Shown piece after piece: positions 13,073 through 25,234 of a stretch of 64,000 bases of DNA. Below the pieces are notes generated by a model that ran no database searches, was not told the DNA's origin, and saw only the letters and a program-made list of their open reading frames with translations. Source of the stretch: Trichoplax adhaerens (taxonomy: Eukaryota; Placozoa; Uniplacotomia; Trichoplacea; Trichoplacidae); NCBI RefSeq assembly GCF_000150275.1, contig NW_002060948.1:693066-757065 (forward strand), read 5' to 3'. The translations under genes and the position numbers were made by a program. How positions within the stretch are numbered: position 1 is the stretch's first letter; every line of letters starts with the position of its first letter.

Positions 13073-14278
13073 ATGAAACTGTGTTGTAGAGATTAATAAA
13101 ATGTGAAATAGTAGATCGTATTAATGATCATGTAGAATCAATATTAAAAAATGGTTATATTACTTAAGTGAGATTTATTTCGTCATTTTGGCTTCGGTTT
13201 ACATCAATACTTAAATTTTGGCATTAATTACCATCCAAAAAGTATTTCAGATATAGTAGGCTATTTTATCAATATTCATATATCTTGAAATTGTTATATC
13301 AAGCTCAACATGACTCTACTATATTGCCAATAAAGTGATGATTCCTTTACCCATGAACAAACACCAATCATACCCTATTGTTTCGGTTAACTGTCTTCTA
13401 TGATTGAATAAATCTGTCTCTTTTATCGGTATTTTTCTATCATTTTCACGATCATTATGACTACTTGTATTACATCGCTGGAATAGATTACCTTCACTTG
13501 AAAATAGAGCATAGCAGGCAAGTTTCGATATATTTTACATTTCGCTTAGACTGAATGACAGCAGAAAAGCTTCAAATTGAGAATGTTCTAATAGAATTCT
13601 GACCATTGCACATTCAATACTTGTATAATTTTTACCCGTAATTCTGTTTCAGAGTTTCCTATGATATCTAAGTTAGAGCACGCGTATATTTGTGAATTTT
13701 AGTTGTATTTTTACATTTATACACTATATCGAGGATTACGTTATAACACTGTATACTGTACTTTATGTACAAGTTGCAAGCCTTTTACAGCGCAGATATA
13801 TTGTCGTATAATTATGCTGGTAAGGCAATTACTCTATCCTTTGTTAAGGTAAAATTTAGCTACTTTCATTTTACTCTTCTAGAGTGATTTAAAGCCTTTA
13901 ATACTTACTATCTATATAAGCATTGAAATGACCATCTATCCTCAAAATAGATTCGAATTTTATTAGCCGATAGACTATAACACCTTCATTGTTCATGTAA
14001 TCTTATTACATAATTATTTTACTTTTTCATATTTTTAAGTATATTACGTGCAAATACACTTAGTTCAGTAAGCTGATTTAATGAGGCAATATAAACATTA
14101 AAGATTAAGCTGAATTATCTTATCGTATTAGTTCAGCGTAGAATTATAATAGGAAGAATAGAAGACCAGAAGCCACGTTATCAGATTAAGCATACAAGCT
14201 GTAGCTATTAAAATCTTACAATAATTTTGCGAAAAGGTATTTCAAAGGTTTAAACGATATCACTGAATAAAAATATTA
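13073..14278. other. Convergent intergenic spacer
   Basis: AT-rich DNA between the EGF gene (+) and CEBPZOS (-), holding both 3' ends. AATAAA-like signals occur soon after 13072 ('gattaataaaatg'). No further gene was found. Confidence 0.5.
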
Positions 14279-15602
14279 CTAGTCACCAGTCTCATATGAC
14301 CAAGCATCCCTGTCTAGTTTTCGTACGAACTGATGTCCAGTTAGATCGCATGATTTATAAAATACTGCAATAAATAATCGCCGTTAGAATGCAGTTATTC
14401 GATTCTATAATATCATTGATTTACTTTAATTTATATGCGCTGTATACTGAGTGTATAGTAACTTTCTTAAGTTTAAGTAGTGCATCAGTTGATCACTTAT
14501 TGGCGAGGTTACAATATTTCTAGTTGAACACTAAGTTTGATATGCATCTTAATTAATTAAGTACGTAAGTTGTAATCATTCATTTAACAATATGGATCGA
14601 AGCTGAAGAGTTTCATTAATTATAATCGAGTAGAGTATCATTCTCACCTTCTAATACGGATGGATAATTGTTACTCATCCAATGTCTGTATTCTAAAACG
14701 AATAATGGGGTTAGTACTGATTAAGGCAGTATACAGCATATAGCAGGATAATTTCTAGTGCAATAAAATTCATTATGACAACCGGAATCGATTCACATAT
14801 ACACGTATACTGCTATTTAATACTGATTTACGTTATGTAAAATCAGCCCATGCTCATGATTCATAACGCAGATAGGCCATGATTTATGTACGAGTATATG
14901 TTATACATAGCATACAGATCAATAGGTAATAGTTACGCGATTGAAATTTCAAGCCTATGCACAGGCCACAGCATTGGATATTTAATATTATTTCGATCAA
15001 GTCCATAGTCACTGCATTTAAATTTAACACATCCAATAAAATTATGTCGTAATGGACTGAGTATGTGATAGAAATGGACAACTGTGTTCTGTCTATGAGC
15101 CATACTCTCTATCACAGAATTTACATAGGTCTACAATCAATGCATTTACTGTGCATTTCAACATAGTCGAAGTCATAATCATCTTGTAATAGATTGGATA
15201 TAGAAATTAGAATGACTGTACTCCATCTATTCTAGAGAGAGAGACCGTAATGGGCGTAAGCCCATCGAAAAGCGCCGTAGATACCTGCATCAGTGCTGAC
15301 AAGCCATTGAAATTTTTAAGCTCCATCAGGTCTACTATCAATGTACTGTATTTTACTGTTTAATTCAGCATTCGAAGTCATCATCATTTGGTAATTTAAT
15401 AGATTGGATATAGAAATAGAACGACTGTATTTTGTTTATGATATGAAGGAGATCTGACTATTACAACATCATCTGCTTGAGGTCTAGCTAGGTAGGCGAT
15501 GGATTTACCTTGACTGACATTCATATTATGCCAGAAATAATAGCTTGCAGCCACAGCAGATATCTCTACTGCTAGTAGAGAACGCCATATAATTTTACGC
15601 AT
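14279..15602 (-). CDS. CEBPZOS: CEBPZOS-like mitochondrial microprotein, 3 exons, 74 aa
   Basis: Exon 1 (15602-15509) encodes MRKIIWRSLLAVEISAVAAS then YYFWHNMNVSQ: a short basic N-terminus and one membrane helix. Exon 2 (14692-14648, 45 nt) encodes EYRHWMSNNYPSVLE. Exon 3 (14364-14279) encodes VFYKSCDLTGHQFVRK then LDRDAWSYETGD-stop. Phases (1, 1) and GT-AG borders agree at both joins. The order of AVE-membrane helix, SQ-[DE]-[FY]-R, a P-x-(V/I)-L-E-V-[YF]-Y-K-S core and a D-x-x-[AT]-W tail matches human CEBPZOS (80 aa), a poorly studied mitochondrial membrane protein. The human gene is named for overlapping CEBPZ antisense; here the neighbour is GLO1 instead. The first intron carries a local duplication (15,120-15,435). 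Confidence 0.88.
15120..15435. repeat. Imperfect direct duplication inside CEBPZOS intron 1
   Basis: Two diverged copies of about 105 bp occur near 15122-15228 and 15327-15432. Each contains AGGTCTAC, 'tcgaagtcat', a 'tcatcttgtaat' or 'tcatttggtaat' core, and AATAGATTGGATATAGAAAT followed by 'gactgta'. Between them lies a short inverted repeat, TGGGCGTAAGCCCA. The reverse strand of the first copy has splice-like borders around a 33-nt open stretch, but the true exon 2 is elsewhere. Confidence 0.8.
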
Positions 15603-16100
15603 TAAGATAAAGAAGTTGATGATAGAAAATTTGAAGAATGCAAAAGAAAAGAAGGAAGGACAATAAGGCCAAACTCTGCTTTCTTCTCAGTTGGTAAAGA
15701 GGCAGGAAAAGCCAGTCAAGAAGATCGATTAATTTCCAAATCCTTGCAAAGTCGGCTGACTAAAGGCAGATGCAGCAGAGTCGAGACTCGACGTGACTGA
15801 CCGACTGACCGACTATGCCTGGAACCTCAAATTGTGACACCCGGACAGACAGATGTAGTTCGTTCATCAATTCTTCCAAGAAGGAATTACTATTCCATAC
15901 TAAGTAGAGTAAGTTTTTCCTTACTTTTGGCCTCATTGAGTCGAAAATTATCTGCCTGTCCGAAGGGTTTACAGTCTAGGTTTAGAATGATATTTTTGGT
16001 CATGTCCCTCTCTCTTTCCTTTCTAATTTTAGCTCATTTTATAGGGTTTTAGTATTGACTCAGCCGTCCGGAAGGAAAGGAGTTTCCGCTCATACTGTAC

Positions 16101-16130
16101 ACTGTACTGTACGCTAGTGTACAGTACAGT
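16101..16130. repeat. 12-bp-arm inverted repeat (ACTGT family)
   Basis: ACTGTACTGTAC (16101-16112) and its perfect complement GTACAGTACAGT (16119-16130) flank the 6-nt spacer GCTAGT. This is one member of the window-wide pentamer palindrome family, here inside a divergent promoter. Confidence 0.95.
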
Positions 16131-16236
16131 AACTTACCGTTAGTAATCACACATCACTGATGAGTCATCAGTTTAGTGCGTTGTACGGACGGGGACTTCG
16201 TGATATTATTGTCGACAGACTGGCCAATGGCCTATT

Positions 16237-16264
16237 CTATACTGTACTATACAGTACAGTATAG
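16237..16264. repeat. 12-bp-arm inverted repeat (ACTGT family)
   Basis: CTATACTGTACT (16237-16248) and AGTACAGTATAG (16253-16264) are perfect complements around the 4-nt spacer ATAC, about 60 bp upstream of the GLO1 start codon. Confidence 0.95.
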
Positions 16265-16324
16265 TAAGGTACAAAAACGGTCGCGATAGCCGGAGCTTTT
16301 CCTCTTCCAACATCTTGTGCAATC

Positions 16325-18427
16325 ATGGGGACCTCCGCTGCTGATGTAGCTGCTGCTTGTTATTCGCCTGATCAATCAACTCAAGGCTTTTTTTTCCAAC
16401 AAACAATGTTGCGAATTAAAGATCCTAAAGCTTCCTTGAAATTTTATACGCAAGTTCTTGGAATGAGGTCAGGCTTGAACTTGACTGTAGTTGTGCTGGA
16501 AAAGTAAACAATCAAAGGGGAAAGAAGATATACAGCATATAAATGCTTCTAAACGCATACATTCGACTTAGTACTTACTCGTAGTGGTTCCCTGTAAGCT
16601 GTAGATAGTTAAACGATAAAGTAACTAATGACTAGCAGCTTTGATGGCACATACAGTAGTTAGTGTTGTTGATCGATAAAATTTTAGTGGATGTCGTGGG
16701 TTAAAATGATTCGCTATTCGTTAGTACTTCATCTTCCTTCTAATTACTGTTAATATCAAATCGTATTGATTAGGCCTGCGTTGTCAACAGTTTTAACAGT
16801 TTTATAACAACAATACAAGATTGCTTATTCCAAATAATACAGGTCGAGAGATTTCCGTTCGTACCTGCTGATATAGAATATAAATAGTAGTGACAAGAAT
16901 AGAAAGCGGTGCGGATAGTTCTGTCTCCGACTACGAAACTGATTGATTGTGCGCGAACCACCGGATACCCGGCGGAAACGTATAGGAGGAAGGAATCCAG
17001 TTAGATTTCGTCATGGTTTGCCTCTACTCGTACGATATGCTAATGCAGGAGTAGTTCCGTCAACGTATGCAATAGAATTTGTCTTTGTACAAACATACCG
17101 GTATTGATGAGAAAAGGCAAAGAAAGAAGTCCATCCCTCAATTTTATTCCTCATCCGCTTTACTACTGCACACAATTTTTGAAGGATAGAAGATGACATT
17201 TATATTGATTTCAGTTCAAGTATTGACCCACTCATTGATTGTCTATAACTGAAGAATCCTAGTCTCATACTATAAACAGTACAAGCGCACCGTTTCATCC
17301 TATTAGCTACCTACTGTACTACTGCAATTAGCTGAGACCATTACAACTTGGTAGTAGAATCCTTATCTTAAATCTTATTCCAATCATCTAATTGGTATTT
17401 TGAATTGAATTGAACAGGTTATTAAAACGTTTCGATTTTGCTGGTATGAAGTTCAGTCTTTATTTTATGGGTTATGAGGATCCCAAAGACATACCTGAGG
17501 ATGAAAACGAGTTAGCATCTTGGGTTTTCCAGCGTAAAGCTTGTTTAGAATTAACTCAGTAAGTTTCTTTCGTGTCACTATTAGCAAAAATGCTCTTTCT
17601 TTCCAGCAAATCCTCATTACAAGTTGTTGAGACAATTACGCATACTTCCTTTGCAATATAATGAAAGATTGATTAATATATAATATCTTTATCCATTATA
17701 ATGTAAACTTTAGCAACTGGGGAAAAGAAGAAGCTGAGGGCAGTATCTACCATAATGGCAATTCTGATCCGAGAGGATTTGGTAATCAACAATTTAAAAT
17801 CTAGTAGTATCCAGTTAACACATGCGAACGGAAATGTTGTTTGTACTGATATAATTTTAGCATGCTTTTAACATTTTATGGATGCTATATAACTCATTTG
17901 CAGGTCATATTGGCATCTATGTGCCTGATGTCTACAAAGCGTGTGAGCGATTTGAACAACTAGGCGTTGAATTTGTAAAAAAACCGGATGGAGGTAATGC
18001 TCACTACAATAATGTTGTAGACGAGTAAAAAAGTAGCATTTATATGAGTTATAGATTATTCTACCTAGTCATACTGCTGTATGCGATGTAGTAACATTTG
18101 CTTGCCAACGTCAAAATGGCCCGTTTGTAATATACAATTGTTAATCGTTATTGCGAAGACTAGATATTCATTAGATGAGCATATTATTATAATACTAGCT
18201 GAATTTGTTTTTAAAAGCTATTCTAGCATGGTAGCATTACTCATAGATCAAAGATAATTTATAGAAAATGGTTGATTGTAAACAATATCTTCATATATTT
18301 GCATGAAATGTCTCTCATTTACTCCCGTACTATAAAACTAGGTCAAATGAAGGGTTTGGCATTTATCAAAGACCCTGATGGATACTGGATTGAAATATTA
18401 AATGATAAAATTGGAAAGGCAATTTAG
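16325..18427 (+). CDS. GLO1: Lactoylglutathione lyase (glyoxalase I), 5 exons
   Basis: Glyoxalase I isomerises the methylglyoxal-glutathione hemithioacetal to S-lactoylglutathione in the cytosol. Exons run from 16325 ([13 protein letters not shown]), then 17418-17558, near 17714, near 17904 and near 18343 to the stop at 18427. The protein is slightly shorter than human GLO1 (184 aa). Motifs in order are [76 protein letters not shown] and [10 protein letters not shown]. All four metal ligands of the eukaryotic enzyme are present: Gln in QQTML, Glu in LELTH, His in GHIGI and Glu in WIEIL. Both VOC halves are intact. Confidence 0.97.
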
Positions 18428-20037
18428 CTATGATTTGGTCCAGCAGAATCCGAACTTGTTAAACAAATTGGTTTTAAATTTTTAGTCAGTGTGTTTATTG
18501 GTACTTTATTACCATTTATGATATTATCAATTTGTAATAGCTAGATGAGAATGAATAAACTACTTATAATAATGCTTTTGCTGCACCGCGCTCTTTGTCT
18601 ATAGTTTGATACTAGTGGTGGTAAAATTTCTCGTAATCGCTGCTTATGTCACATTACATTGTACATTATACAAAGTCTCGTGAAATCTTTAAATGAATCC
18701 ACGACACCAATACGTATAACAAGTGATAGCAATGAATATTCTTCATGCTGCATCATAACTAAAGTATTTTAAATTAATTTCCGGCTTATATCTCGGGTAT
18801 ATAAACGAGATATATCATTATATACATATAAGTTTTAGGCTGCCATCCGGCAAATGATATAACGAATGGTGTCGCTATCAATTTATACCTTTGAATCTAA
18901 TTTGTTACAATAGTGACCGAACGGCAGGATAGATTCGATGTAATTATAGGTAAACGCTTTATTTTATCATTTTAGGTTAAACATAAAAATACTAATTCTT
19001 TAAAATATACAGGGTAATCAAATATTTAATTTTTAAACAGATCATATATAGGATCTAATCCACAAATGATTGAGATGATTTCAAAGTATATAATAATAAT
19101 AAAAAATAATGTCATTTCTGGGAAATTAACTTTAAGGCCATTGGGAATAATTTAAGTTAATATTTTCATAAATTCGGCCCTGTGTCAGGTTCAAATCAAT
19201 ATGATTAATGAATAATGGTGAACAGAAGCAAAGGCTTAGAATCATAGAATAAATATGAAAATAATACTAATACAAAATTGACAGTATCCATGATCTATAA
19301 GATAACTTTTATAAGCCTTCTCGTTAATTCTATAACTGGCCTTGCTTCAAGCCGTGGCAATCTTCAATCGTTAGCAAAGTAATTATATAGTAACTGACAA
19401 TATGATTAAAACGAAATATACACGCCCGTCAATAATTTGCGTAAGAACATCAGGAATGCTATTCAGGAATTTCTTCATTGATTTGGAGTACAAACAGTAG
19501 ACCGAGGCATCCACTTTTGTCCATCATAGACTACATCTTTGCTAGAATATCTAAACAATTTTCACAACAATAAATTTGCGCTTGATCTACGATTTTACTA
19601 TATATAGTATCAGTTCTAACTTATATTGTAATCATACGACTATGTAATTCATAATTTTTTTACCATGATATATGTATTCTGTTAATAGCTGAGGTACTTG
19701 CTCATTGTTGTCGCATATGCCTTCCATAACTAAGTCATTGTGGGGTAAAGAAGAACTCATCACATTAACATACGTAGGTTCATTGTTGAGGAGATTAATT
19801 CGATTTTAAAAAACACAAACCCGAAAAATCAATCAAAGACATAGCAAGACAAAACGTCTTAACATACTAGCAAGAATCTTTAGTATTGATGAAAGAGGCA
19901 ATATCTTTCCATCTTCTGGCTCACAATACGGGATGGTTAGAGTTAAAAACTGTAGGCGCATAGGTACAATACATGTGATTTATTAAAGGGGAATTTATTT
20001 TTTTTTCCATTTTAGAACAATAAATGATAAATCATTT
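18428..20037. other. Convergent intergenic spacer, nothing recognised
   Basis: About 1.6 kb between the GLO1 stop (+) and the stop of the coiled-coil gene (-). It is AT-rich with scattered stop codons in all frames. A small inverted motif, 'atatctcgggtatataaacgagatat' (imperfect arms), lies near 18790. No exon was found. Confidence 0.5.
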
Positions 20038-22978
20038 TTAAAAATAATACTTTACCACATTAGATTTATCACTGGATGTCTTGGTCGATTTTTTCTTGCT
20101 ATTTCGAGTAAATTCACGTCTATCTTCTAATTGTCTTAGCATAGCAATAAAACGTTGCCGTACCAATATTTGATTGGTGTATTCTTCACGTAACCTTAAT
20201 TGGTCAATTAGTTCACTAGAGATTGCTTCATTATATTCGGTATATTCTTCCTTTATTTGAAGTAATTCATTCATTTGGCAATTGGATAGAGCTAAGGCTG
20301 AGAAAAATAAAAGCGCACAATATTAAAGAGTTGTAAAAGTTAAATGACTATTCAAGTATTCAGATTTTGCACATGAATATTAATATACATGTAGGACATG
20401 TAGTGTTTAATTAATGTGTCTTTTCCTTAATATCATACCCATATTCTTATCATCTCCCTGGAAAAAATCTAATAAGCTATAATCATCCTTCGTGGATTCA
20501 TCAGCAGAAATAGATTCGGTCGAGTCATCTTCATCATGTCTACCATCGTCCTCAGATATCATTAGATGATACATACCAAAGATATCGCAGGTGTAATTTT
20601 TTATCGGACTTGAATTTGACCTAGTTGCTTTTAATATCTTTCCAATAAAGACAACAACACGTTCATTATCGAGTGTATATTCATAGAATAAGAAACTGTG
20701 AATCAGTAGATATTATCATTTTCTTTCGCACTACTTTACATCGTCGCTATTTAAATACTATGAGAAATTCCACCCCGAAAATTTTATATATATTTTGATT
20801 ATGGTTTAGACACCTATGCAATGCTAGAACCGAGTAATAACTAATTGCATGATCTAATTTATAATCATCTATTGCGTAAGTTGCGAATTTTTAATTTACA
20901 GCCGATCCAGCGCAGAGTGTACTGTATGTTGCTTTAATTTCTGAAGCAGTGCTAAATAGTATTATAAGATCATTAAGCATCCTTGATATCGAGTAAAAAG
21001 CTATAAGAGCAAATATATGAGTATGAGTATGATTTACAGTATGTCTATAGTTTATCATTCTTTATTTCTGGATTGTAGAGATTTCCATAGCTACAGTAAT
21101 TTAGCCTAATACCTAAGTAATCTATAAAATCCGTAATTGTAAGAGTACATGAGATTTTAATCAGTCACTGCCAAAAACATCCTTTACCTTATCCATGTCT
21201 ATGTCTAGTGTGGATAATGTGATCATGCATGCTCTTGAATTTGGCCAGTTAAGTGGTTGATCGTAGTTGCGTAATCTTGTCTGCAATGAGTTCCACAGTC
21301 TACAATATTGATAAATTTATACTATTTCATCAGCGCATAGGGATTCATTGAAAAGTAATATTTACGTTATCTTCGCCTAAAACCTAAGTAAACGATATCT
21401 AAAATGTATTTCAATTTCATAAATTAGCACAACAATTTCTCTTCTATTGTATAGTCAGTGATGCTATAATATCGAGAATGAATTTATTTTCAATAAAAGC
21501 AATGAAAGAGCAATATGATGTAGAATGTAGACCTTCATCTACTTCTAATACAAGATGACTGAAACAGCAGAAGGAATGTTGATATAGGTATTCTAATGGA
21601 GATTTGCTGTAAGATAATTTAAAGAGAATAGGGTGTAGTATGAAGTGATCGGTATAGAAGATCGTTAAAAATTTGGCTTAGGTAGATTTAATATAACGTA
21701 TTTTTGGTCTTTAAATTTTACAACGCATGTAGTTTTAGAAGTTGTTCTAATGTACCAGAATTTGCAAATTACAATTAATGATCTCAGATGTCTGGGTGAT
21801 AGTTTGTTACTATGATGATGATATAGTACAGTACTTTCCTTCGTATCATACAGTTATACTGGTTACTCAAAAGATATTTAGCAATTACTATTAATAATTA
21901 TAATGACCTCTGTAGTGCCGTACAGATACTATATCAATATTAATCATAAAAATTTCAGAGTATTGTGTTTAGAGATATGGTACAGCACTAAATTTTAACT
22001 CAAAAATCATGATTGTAAGGTAGGTTTTATTACCGGTCGTAATCAAATGTCCATCTAACCCATATCGAAGGGATATCAAGACTATTCAATTAAAATGATG
22101 AAAGCACGATCATTATCAGCTAGGAGAAAGGAGTTTACATTTTCATTTGAGCACAGGCTGACGAAGTGCAGTGTTCAAACCATGACGATTTGTACAATTC
22201 GTATGTTTTTATGGCTAGTTTACGATTTCGTCCAAATTATCATGATTATGATCGATCTAACTAAGTAAGCATCATTTTGATGATCTCTCACCTAGCCTAG
22301 CATGCAGGCATTTACTGGTGGTAGTACTGTATACATTCATAAAGTGTAGTTGCCCATGAATGCTGTATGCACATTCATACGCGTATATGAAACGATGAAT
22401 ATGATTATTCGGCAATGCCGCTATCATTGCATATTGAAAACACGTACGTATATCACAGATATAACCATCAAGACAGTATAACAACAACGTTGATAACGAC
22501 TTTCGTTGTGATTTTAATCATTTTCCGTTGTGTAAAAAATGACTCATAGTGGAATTACTTCTAAAATGGCTATTCAACTAAGGGGCAAAGTATTGATTGA
22601 TTTTAATCTTTCTAATTAGTACATTCATTAATTAATAACAACATCATGACATACTGTACTATACCTATCCTTGCTGATGATATCTGATTCATAGGTTAAT
22701 AAGCGTAATGGGTCTGCTAAGTAAATATCTTCCAGTTGAATTTTATTATAACACATGGAAATAGCGTCTTGAATAGACTGAAATGATTGTGTAAGATGAC
22801 AACAGGTGAATTCCAATGCCATTCCACGTATTTGATGATCGATATCAGCTACTGTAGTTGGCGGAGCTAATTCATCATTCGTATCCTTTACAAAATTACA
22901 ATCGCCTTCTATCCATTGGATATCGTCGAAAAAATGATCGTCTTCATTTTCTGCATTGGGTGATTTCGAGGAATCCAT
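20038..22978 (-). CDS. Uncharacterised acidic/coiled-coil protein, at least 4 exons
   Basis: Not recognised. The exons seen are 22978-22665 (MDSSKSPNAENEDDHFFDDI, acidic), 21299-21188 (WNSLQTRLRNYDQPLNW, joined in phase 2), 20695-20439 (FLFYEYTLDNERVVVFIG, TYTCDIF-like NYTCDIFGMYHLM, then an Asp/Glu/Ser-rich stretch) and 20297-20038. The last encodes a Leu/Arg/Glu-rich helix (LIDQLRLREEYTNQILV, RQRFIAMLRQLEDRREF) likely to form a coiled coil, and a Lys/Ser-rich tail. The join between exons 2 and 3 is out of phase, so one small exon is probably missing, perhaps near 20900-21000 where an open stretch (MLNDLIILFSTASEIKATY) has splice-like borders. An in-frame upstream Met at 23086 would add a Pro stretch encoded by a C homopolymer. 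I prefer the Met at 22978. Confidence 0.65.
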
Positions 22979-25160
22979 ACCTTGAGTAGCTACAGTAGAG
23001 TGAATGGCGGGGGGGGGGGGGAAGGAGGGAGCTATAGGATTCGCTATATCAAATCTACAATATCTTCGATGGCCTACAGCACCCAATTGAGGAAGCTACT
23101 GTTTGCATATTTTAAGTAATTCATATCACTGCACTATAGTGTACTGTACATTTAATCGTGTACAATGTCTGTCATGCTGTCTAGAAAACTGCGCAGGTAT
23201 TCTACCATTTTGGACTCCATACGAGTTATGACTAATACAGGAACTACTGTAGTCCAGTAGTATCTAATAGAGATAGAAGGAAACCTATGGTAGTACTATA
23301 TTCGATTTTATTCTGTCTATGGGTAAAAGGCTAATGTCATGTTGAATCTATTTTGCATAATCAGACAGTATAATTTATCCATGTTAGTATACTTAGTATT
23401 ATATTGACTTTGATTTATATCGATAGACGTACGTGTAAAAACATGCTTCAAAGCTGTGCAGAAACCTATGCAGGTATTCTGCCATTGACTACGCCTGATG
23501 ACTAGGGTTAACTAGTAGCATTGCGGTATTGACCTTCTGAGCTAATTCTATATACAAATTAAAACACCGAATTTATATCCAAACAACGGATAAAGTATAG
23601 GAAACATTTTTGCTGTAGTACAATACTCGTCGAATCAATTAATAGTAGATTGGCACTGTATTTTATTTGTTTGTTTACTGTATATATAGTACAATCAGAC
23701 ACTCGTGTTTTGCGACTTCTTCCTTCATCACTCAGGTATTGTACCACTTCCTACGACTTTTGACCGATATATCTCGATAATATCAATATCGAGTAGTATA
23801 AAGGCTAACATCGTTTTAAATCTGCTTTATTTTACATCATTGCAAAGTGAAAAGTCCATGTTATACAGTATACCATGTATCGCGAGTGTGAGTTCGGCTA
23901 GTCAATCAATTGAAATTGAATTTAATCGAGCTAACGCTAGGGGGAGGGTGAGAATAATTCAATAAAGTTACTAATTTTAGTATGTACAGTTAGTAAGAAG
24001 GAAATGAAGCCAGGTACAGCAGTCAAACAGCTCCTGTAGATGGACCTAGTACAGTACTGACAATATATCGAATAGTCCATGATAGGTTGCAAGAATCTTC
24101 TTCAACTCGACATCGCTGAAACAGCTCTGTACGCGTATTGCATATTAGTCTGAATGTTTCAGCGACGTTTGGTTGACAATTTTTACAAGCTAGAGATGGC
24201 CTACTGTACAGTGGAAAGAGAGAAGGACGACATAGTGACCGTTCAGTGGAAAATAATGACGAGCTTCTTATTTTTCTAGCCATGCTACCACTGAAACTAT
24301 ACTATACTGTATACTGTAAAACCAGGGAACTTCTCCAATTTTTTTTATCCGTTAAAATGATCAGCAAAATAGTCAACCCCTCATTTTACTATATTGAATG
24401 ACTGTTCCTGTTTTCTCTTTCTTAGTACTGTACAGTCATGGACTACTAGAAGAAGATCTAGACCCGATCACTCTTGGGCGTTGGCCAGATACCATCAAAC
24501 AATGTCCTAAACGTTTGCGGAAATGGTGGACTCTAAGAGACTATCTAACTCTACAAGATGACTACATATAGACGACATGCTATACATATAAAGACATTAT
24601 CTCAATCCCATCTAAAACCTATAAATACCCTTGTACGCTAACTCGTTAGTCAGTTCCTACATTCCTGCTATCTCAAATACCTTATCTATAACAACCATAT
24701 CATTGTTAGCCTGTAACTTGTATCTCAATAAAATCCTTTATACCTTCTATCATCGTCTACCTTAAAATACTTTACGCTACTTAAAGAAGATATCATTACA
24801 GGCGGACAGACATTTCTTGCCTTATTTCGTCAAAATATTTCGTTATGACTGTACTGTACTTTAGCATAGAGACGGTCGATTTGGGATAGAATGATTTTTT
24901 TTTAACTGTAAATTAAGTCATCTTGCGTTGAATCTGTTACTAAGTTCCGCTTGGAAACAGTTACATAGGATCGTCGATGTTATTGAAATTAGTACCAATG
25001 ACTTCGAAAATAGACACGGAAGATCCACGCCAAATAATGTTGCCATTTATCGATATTTACAGCCTCATTGGGTAAGGAAAGTCTGTCCGTCTGAGCGAAC
25101 GATCAGTTCAGGTCTTCTTCCAGGGTAGTTAACTCGCCACAAAGGTCAGAATTCGCAACA
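22979..25160. other. Intergenic region with poly-G tract and ACTGT palindromes
   Basis: No confident gene. It holds a G homopolymer near 23008-23020, several copies of the ACTGTACAGT-type motif (near 23140, 24040, 24205, 24300, 24427 and 24850), and a 40-50 codon open stretch at 24430-24570 (GRWPDTIKQCPKRLRKWW). That stretch lacks a start and flanking exons. It serves as the 5' flank of both the coiled-coil gene (-) and MCM5 (+). Confidence 0.5.
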
Positions 25161-25165
25161 ATACA

Positions 25166-25180
25166 TATTCGCGCCAAATT
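25166..25180. promoter_or_regulatory. E2F-type site upstream of MCM5
   Basis: ATTCGCGCCAAAT contains TTCGCGCCAAA, a match to the E2F/DP consensus TTTSGCGC read in either orientation. It lies about 490 bp upstream of the MCM5 start codon, with a likely 5' UTR intron between. MCM5 is a classical E2F target in animals. Confidence 0.7.
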
Positions 25181-25215
25181 GAACATCATGTGATCAAATC
25201 TCATCAATCAGGACA

Positions 25216-25234
25216 TTTCGCGCCAAGTTAGCGC
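25216..25234. promoter_or_regulatory. Second E2F-type site upstream of MCM5
   Basis: TTTCGCGCCAA at 25216-25226 is a near-perfect E2F site, 48 bp from the first, followed by AGCGCG at 25230. Two closely spaced sites are typical of S-phase gene promoters. A TGACGTAA element (CRE-like) also occurs near 25604. Confidence 0.72.

Larger units (their letters stand above)
15603..16324. promoter_or_regulatory. Divergent promoter region between CEBPZOS and GLO1
   Basis: The start codons of CEBPZOS (-) and GLO1 (+) lie 722 bp apart, head to head. The interval must drive both genes. It holds two near-perfect palindromes (16101-16130 and 16237-16264) and GC-richer stretches than the surroundings, such as 'ggtcgcgatagccggagc' just upstream of GLO1. 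No TATA box is obvious. Confidence 0.6.

Noticed and set aside
24430-24573. Open stretch GRWPDTIKQCPKRLRKWW as a transposase fragment
   Set aside because: It is short, with no start, no splice partners, no catalytic motif and no terminal repeats nearby.
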